A DNA stretch of 64,000 nt from Pedococcus sp031456495 (GTDB taxonomy: Bacteria > Actinomycetota > Actinomycetes > Actinomycetales > Dermatophilaceae): assembly GCF_031456495.1 (NCBI RefSeq), contig NZ_JAVDUW010000003.1, forward strand, positions 682,001 to 746,000, in the 5' to 3' direction. Shown here piece by piece: positions 61,056 through 64,000 of the stretch. Every line of letters begins with the position of its first letter. Positions within the stretch are counted from its first letter, which is position 1. The translations under genes and the position numbers were made by a program. The notes under the pieces are model-generated. The model did not search any database, had not been told where the DNA came from, and saw only the letters and a list, made by a program, of their open reading frames with translations.

Positions 61056-62278
61056 GCCGTCTCCCCCGTGTCGGCCGTGTCCACGACGAGGTCGTGGCCC
61101 ATCCGGTCCCGCTTGGTCCGCAGGTAGCCGCGGTTGGCCGTCGTCGGCGCCACCTGGAGCCGCTCGACCGAGTCCACGGTGATCCCGAGCGCGCGCAGCG
61201 CCTCTACCTTCAGCGGGTTGTTCGTGAGCAGCCGCACGTGGTCGACCCCGAGGGCGGTGAGCACCGCGGCGCCGGCGGCGTACTCGCGGGCGTCCACGGG
61301 CAGGTCCAGCGCGGTCTGCGCGTCGACCGTGTCGAGGCCGTCGTCCTGCAGGGCGTACGCCTGCAGCTTCGCGAGGAGCCCCACGCCGCGGCCCTCGTGG
61401 CCGCGGAGGTAGACGACGACGCCGCCCTCGGCCGCCACCCGCTCGAGCGAGCGCTCGAGCTGGGGGCCGCAGTCGCAGCGCAGCGACCCGAACGCGTCAC
61501 CGGTCAGGCACTCGGAGTGCAGCCGCACCAGCGCGCGCCGCCCCGGGACCCCGCGCGGGCTGACCAGCGCCACGTGCTCGTCACCGGTGACGGCGTCGCG
61601 GAAGCCCACGGCCCGGAAGTCGCCGTGCCGCGTCGGCACGACCGTCTCCGCCACCCGGGCGACGCGGTCGTACCGCTGCCGGTGCGCGACGAGCTGGGCG
61701 ATGGTGATGACGGGCAGGTCGTGCACGGCACCCATGGCCTGCACGTCCGGCAGCCGCATCATGGTGCCGTCGTCGTGGACGAGCTCGCCGATCGCAGCGG
61801 CCGGCGCGAGGCCCGCGAGCCGGCACAGGTCGACCGCTGCCTCGGTGTGCCCGGGGCGCACCAGCACCCCGCCCTCGCGGGCCCGCAGCGGCACCACGTG
61901 GCCGGGCCGGACGAAGGTGTCGGCCGTCGACTCGGGGTCGGCCAGCAGCCGGACGGTGTGCGCCCGGTCCGCGGCGGAGATGCCGGTGGTCACGCCCTCG
62001 GCCGCGTCCACCGTGACCGTGTATGCCGTGCGGCGCGGGTCGCGGTTGTCGGCCACCATGAGCGGCAGGCCCAGCCGGTCGGCGACCTCGGGCGTGACCG
62101 GGGCGCAGACGTAGCCGCTGGTGTGCCGGATCGCCCACGCCATCCACTCGTCGGTGAGCGTCTCGGCGGCCAGGATCACGTCGCCCTCGTTCTCGCGGTC
62201 CTCGTCGTCGGTGACCAGCACCGGGCGACCGGTGCGCAGCGCGTCGAGCGCCTGCTCGATGGTCGACAGTGTCCTCAT
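61052..62278 (-). CDS. ribBA: Bifunctional DHBP synthase / GTP cyclohydrolase II
   Basis: 408 residues. The N-terminal half (about 1-200) is 3,4-dihydroxy-2-butanone 4-phosphate synthase with VTDDEDRENEGDVILAAE and FVRPGHVVPLRAREGGVLVR. The C-terminal half is GTP cyclohydrolase II with zinc cysteines in HSECLTGDAFGSLRCDCGPQ, the VYLRGHEGRGVGL loop, and LLTNNPLKVEALRALGI. Both halves keep their catalytic residues, so it supplies both riboflavin precursors. The ATG overlaps the ribM/pnuC-like stop by 4 bases. Confidence 0.97.
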   Translation of the reverse strand: MRTLSTIEQALDALRTGRPVLVTDDEDRENEGDVILAAETLTDEWMAWAIRHTSGYVCAPVTPEVADRLGLPLMVADNRDPRRTAYTVTVDAAEGVTTGISAADRAHTVRLLADPESTADTFVRPGHVVPLRAREGGVLVRPGHTEAAVDLCRLAGLAPAAAIGELVHDDGTMMRLPDVQAMGAVHDLPVITIAQLVAHRQRYDRVARVAETVVPTRHGDFRAVGFRDAVTGDEHVALVSPRGVPGRRALVRLHSECLTGDAFGSLRCDCGPQLERSLERVAAEGGVVVYLRGHEGRGVGLLAKLQAYALQDDGLDTVDAQTALDLPVDAREYAAGAAVLTALGVDHVRLLTNNPLKVEALRALGITVDSVERLQVAPTTANRGYLRTKRDRMGHDLVVDTADTGETA

Positions 62279-62982
62279 GCCGCGACCACCGCCTCCGGCT
62301 CGCGGTCGGGCTCCTCGACGCGGGACGCCTTGAGCCAGACGAAGAAGCCGTACAGCACCAGGCCGGCGTACACGGCATACAGCACCGCCGAGGGGTAGAA
62401 CTTCGAGTGCACGAGCAGGGGCACCCCGACGAGGTCGACGCCGATCCAGGCGAGCCAGAAGTCGTTCCAGCCGCGGGCCATCGCATAGGTCGCCACGATC
62501 GAGCCGACGAAGATCCAGGCGTCGCACCAGAAGTACCAGCGCGGGGCGGGCCAGCCGGCACCGATGAGCGAGAACACCCACTGCAGGACGACGACGCCGC
62601 CGACCCAGAAGGCGAGGTAGCCCAGGCGCTCACGGGCGGTGGCCCAGCGCGGCGTGAGGACGGGTGCGTCCTCGTCCGAGGCGTTGAGGCGGCGCACGGA
62701 GTTCCACCGGTACCAGCCGTAGATGCTCGTGATGATGAAGAACACCTGGCGGCCGGCCTGGCCGAGCAGCGTCTCGTGCTGCGGGTTGGAGAACGCGACC
62801 CCGAAGAAGACCGTGAACAGCAGGACGTTGCCGAGGATGCCGATCGGCCACGCCCAGATCCGGCGCCGCATGCCACCGATGGCGGAGGCGAAGCCGAAGA
62901 CGTTGCCGACCACCTCGCGCCACAGGATGTGCTGCGAGCCGATGGTCAGCTGTGCCTCGAAGAGCTTCTCGAGCCAGTTCAT
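62275..62982 (-). CDS. ribM: PnuC-family transporter, probably riboflavin importer RibM
   Basis: 235 residues with about seven membrane helices and the PnuC-type core: GNVFGFASAIGGMRRRIWAW, PIGILGNVLLFTVFFGVAF, IITSIYGWYRWNSV and WFWCDAWIFVGSIVATYA-like helices, then GWNDFWLAWIGVDLVGVPLL. PnuC carries nicotinamide riboside, but members inside actinobacterial rib operons (RibM) carry riboflavin by facilitated diffusion. Placement between ribE and ribBA with 4-base overlaps on both sides argues for riboflavin. Substrate is inferred from context. Confidence 0.83.
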   Translation of the reverse strand: MNWLEKLFEAQLTIGSQHILWREVVGNVFGFASAIGGMRRRIWAWPIGILGNVLLFTVFFGVAFSNPQHETLLGQAGRQVFFIITSIYGWYRWNSVRRLNASDEDAPVLTPRWATARERLGYLAFWVGGVVVLQWVFSLIGAGWPAPRWYFWCDAWIFVGSIVATYAMARGWNDFWLAWIGVDLVGVPLLVHSKFYPSAVLYAVYAGLVLYGFFVWLKASRVEEPDREPEAVVAA

Positions 62983-63677
62983 GCGGGGATCTCCTGGGAG
63001 TCGGTGGTGCCGGGGGTGGGGGTTGCGGGGGTGTGGGTCGCGGGGGTGGTGGAGGTCGGCGCGGGGGTCGTCCCGGTGGCGAGCGTCGTCCCGGTGGCGA
63101 GCAGGCGCTCGACGTACTTGGCGAGGACGTCGACCTCGAGGTTGACCGGGTCGCCGACGCCCTTGTGCCCCAATGTGGTCAGGGCCAGCGTGGTCGGGAT
63201 GAGCGACACCTCGAACCAGTCGTCGCCGACGGCCGACACGGTGAGGCTGACGCCGTCGACCGTGATCGAGCCCTTCTCGACGACGTAGCGGGCGAGGTCG
63301 GCGCCGAGGCTGAAGCGCACGACCTCCCACCGGTCACCCGGGGCCCGCTCGAGGATCCGCGCGGTGCCGTCGACGTGGCCCTGGACGACGTGCCCGCCGA
63401 AGCGGCCGCCGGCCGCCATCGCGCGCTCGAGGTTGACCCGGTCGCCGGGCGAGAGCGCGCCGAGGCTGGTGCGGGCCAGGCTCTCGGCCATGACGTCGAC
63501 GGTGAACTGCTCGGCGTCGTGCTCGACGACCGTGAGACAGACGCCGTTGACGGAGATCGAGGCGCCGTGGACGGCGTCGGACACGACCAGCGGTCCGGCG
63601 ACGGTCAGCCGGGCGGAGTCGGCGCCGCGCTCGAGCGCCACGACGTGGCCGAGCTCCTCGACGATGCCGGTGAACAT
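62979..63677 (-). CDS. ribE: Riboflavin synthase alpha chain with Thr/Pro-rich tail
   Basis: 232 residues. Two lumazine-binding repeats are seen: MFTGIVEELGHVVAL to about residue 97 with SVNGVCLTVVEHDA, and the second with GGHVVQGHVDGTARI and TVDGVSLTVSAVGDDWFEV. It dismutates two lumazines into riboflavin. After DVLAKYVERLLA the usual end of the protein, some 35 residues rich in Thr, Pro and Ala follow (TGTTLATGTTPAPTSTT and more), which are not typical and look like a disordered tail. The ATG shares one base with the ribD stop; the stop overlaps ribM by 4 bases. The symbol ribC is also used. Confidence 0.94.
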   Translation of the reverse strand: MFTGIVEELGHVVALERGADSARLTVAGPLVVSDAVHGASISVNGVCLTVVEHDAEQFTVDVMAESLARTSLGALSPGDRVNLERAMAAGGRFGGHVVQGHVDGTARILERAPGDRWEVVRFSLGADLARYVVEKGSITVDGVSLTVSAVGDDWFEVSLIPTTLALTTLGHKGVGDPVNLEVDVLAKYVERLLATGTTLATGTTPAPTSTTPATHTPATPTPGTTDSQEIPA

Positions 63678-64000
63678 CAGCGGGTCTCCTTCAGGCAGGC
63701 GGTGATCCGCACGTCGGTGCCGATCAGGGTGATGTCGGTGGGGTCGAGGCGCAGCGCCTCGTCGATGGTGGTGATGCCGAGGTCGCTGACCGACGGCCGG
63801 CCCCGGCCGAGGAGCACCGGCGCGACGTAGGCCACGACCTCGTCGACGAGCCGGTCGTACATGAACGCCGCCGCGACGGTCGGGCCGCCCTCGAGCCAGA
63901 CGTGGTGGACCCCGGCCGAGGCGAGCGCCTCGAGGACCTCCTTGGGGCTGCGGGTGCGCAGGTGCCACGTCGGCGCGGCGTCGTCGAGGACGCGGGCCTG
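63677..64000 (-). CDS. ribD: RibD, C-terminal part of the reductase domain (cut by window edge)
   Basis: Only the last 107 residues are in the window; the start lies beyond base 64000. The visible part belongs to the 5-amino-6-ribosylamino-uracil reductase domain: LASAGVHHVWLEGGPTVAAA, DEVVAYVAPVLLGRGRP and the closing LDPTDITLIGTDVRITA strand. The deaminase half is outside. The stop shares a base with the ribE start (TGATG). Any FMN riboswitch would lie further upstream, outside the window. Confidence 0.93.
   Translation of the reverse strand, partial: QARVLDDAAPTWHLRTRSPKEVLEALASAGVHHVWLEGGPTVAAAFMYDRLVDEVVAYVAPVLLGRGRPSVSDLGITTIDEALRLDPTDITLIGTDVRITACLKETR

Noticed and set aside
63677..64000. 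FMN riboswitch for the rib operon
   Set aside because: The ribD start and leader are outside the window; nothing like the RFN element is seen in the rib gene overlaps.

Overview
This 64 kb window is chromosomal DNA from a very GC-rich actinobacterium. TGA stops and GTG starts are common, 4-base ATGA/GTGA gene overlaps are the rule, and mycothiol-dependent isomerase-type genes, a RibM-type rib operon and a trp operon carrying actinobacterial membrane genes are present. A member of Micrococcales, possibly Intrasporangiaceae, is my best guess, by inference only. I see no rRNA, tRNA, CRISPR array, insertion sequence or prophage. The window starts inside pyk and ends inside ribD, and almost every base is coding.

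Layout. 1-15023 (all minus strand): hisI and trpE, then three small membrane genes of the trp region, trpC, trpB and trpA, then a thiol-redox pair (MauE-like and DsbA-like), lgt, gltB, gltD and pyk. 15085-25244: an accessory stretch of mostly single genes on both strands: VOC proteins, an epimerase, an Imm5-like protein, a dehalogenase-like hydrolase, a RibD-C reductase, a SNF2 ATPase, a phosphoesterase, a short Hsp70 and an NTF2-like protein. 25298-35778 (minus): a complete nitrate assimilation locus, narK, nitrate reductase, its FAD electron-transfer subunit, nirB, nirD, siroheme synthase, and a HemD-type regulator (NnaR-like). 35945-44420: an SRPBCC/UPF0303 pair, a block of exported proteins (TIGR03118, lipoprotein, Asp-box sialidase-like), a TRIC-type channel coupled to an M20 hydrolase, and small membrane proteins. 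44524-48128: a heterodimeric ABC exporter with one degenerate ATP site. 48196-59443: a two-component system, an ArsR cassette, hisF, a small kinase, a FUSC protein, an MFS carrier and small proteins. 59440-64000 (minus): ribD, ribE, ribM/pnuC, ribBA, ribH, hisE, hisG and a PH-domain protein.

How the genes work together. Nitrate enters through NarK, is reduced to nitrite by the molybdenum enzyme fed by the FAD/BFD subunit, then to ammonium by siroheme-dependent NirBD. CysG supplies siroheme, and GltBD upstream turns glutamine into glutamate. The narK and nirB upstream regions share a 14-base element that could bind the encoded NnaR-like protein or GlnR. The trp, his and rib genes run as tightly overlapping operons.

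Most unusual signals. (1) The octamer GTATGCCG/CGGCATAC occurs about 45 times, evenly on both strands, in several reading frames and with rare codons, so it looks selected or generated at DNA level. (2) About thirteen genes have a -10-like hexamer 6-8 bases before the start codon, the signature of leaderless transcription. (3) A near-perfect 30-base inverted repeat lies after the response regulator gene. (4) Two operator-like repeats spaced 22 bases apart precede gltB. No clearly new defence or mobile system was found.
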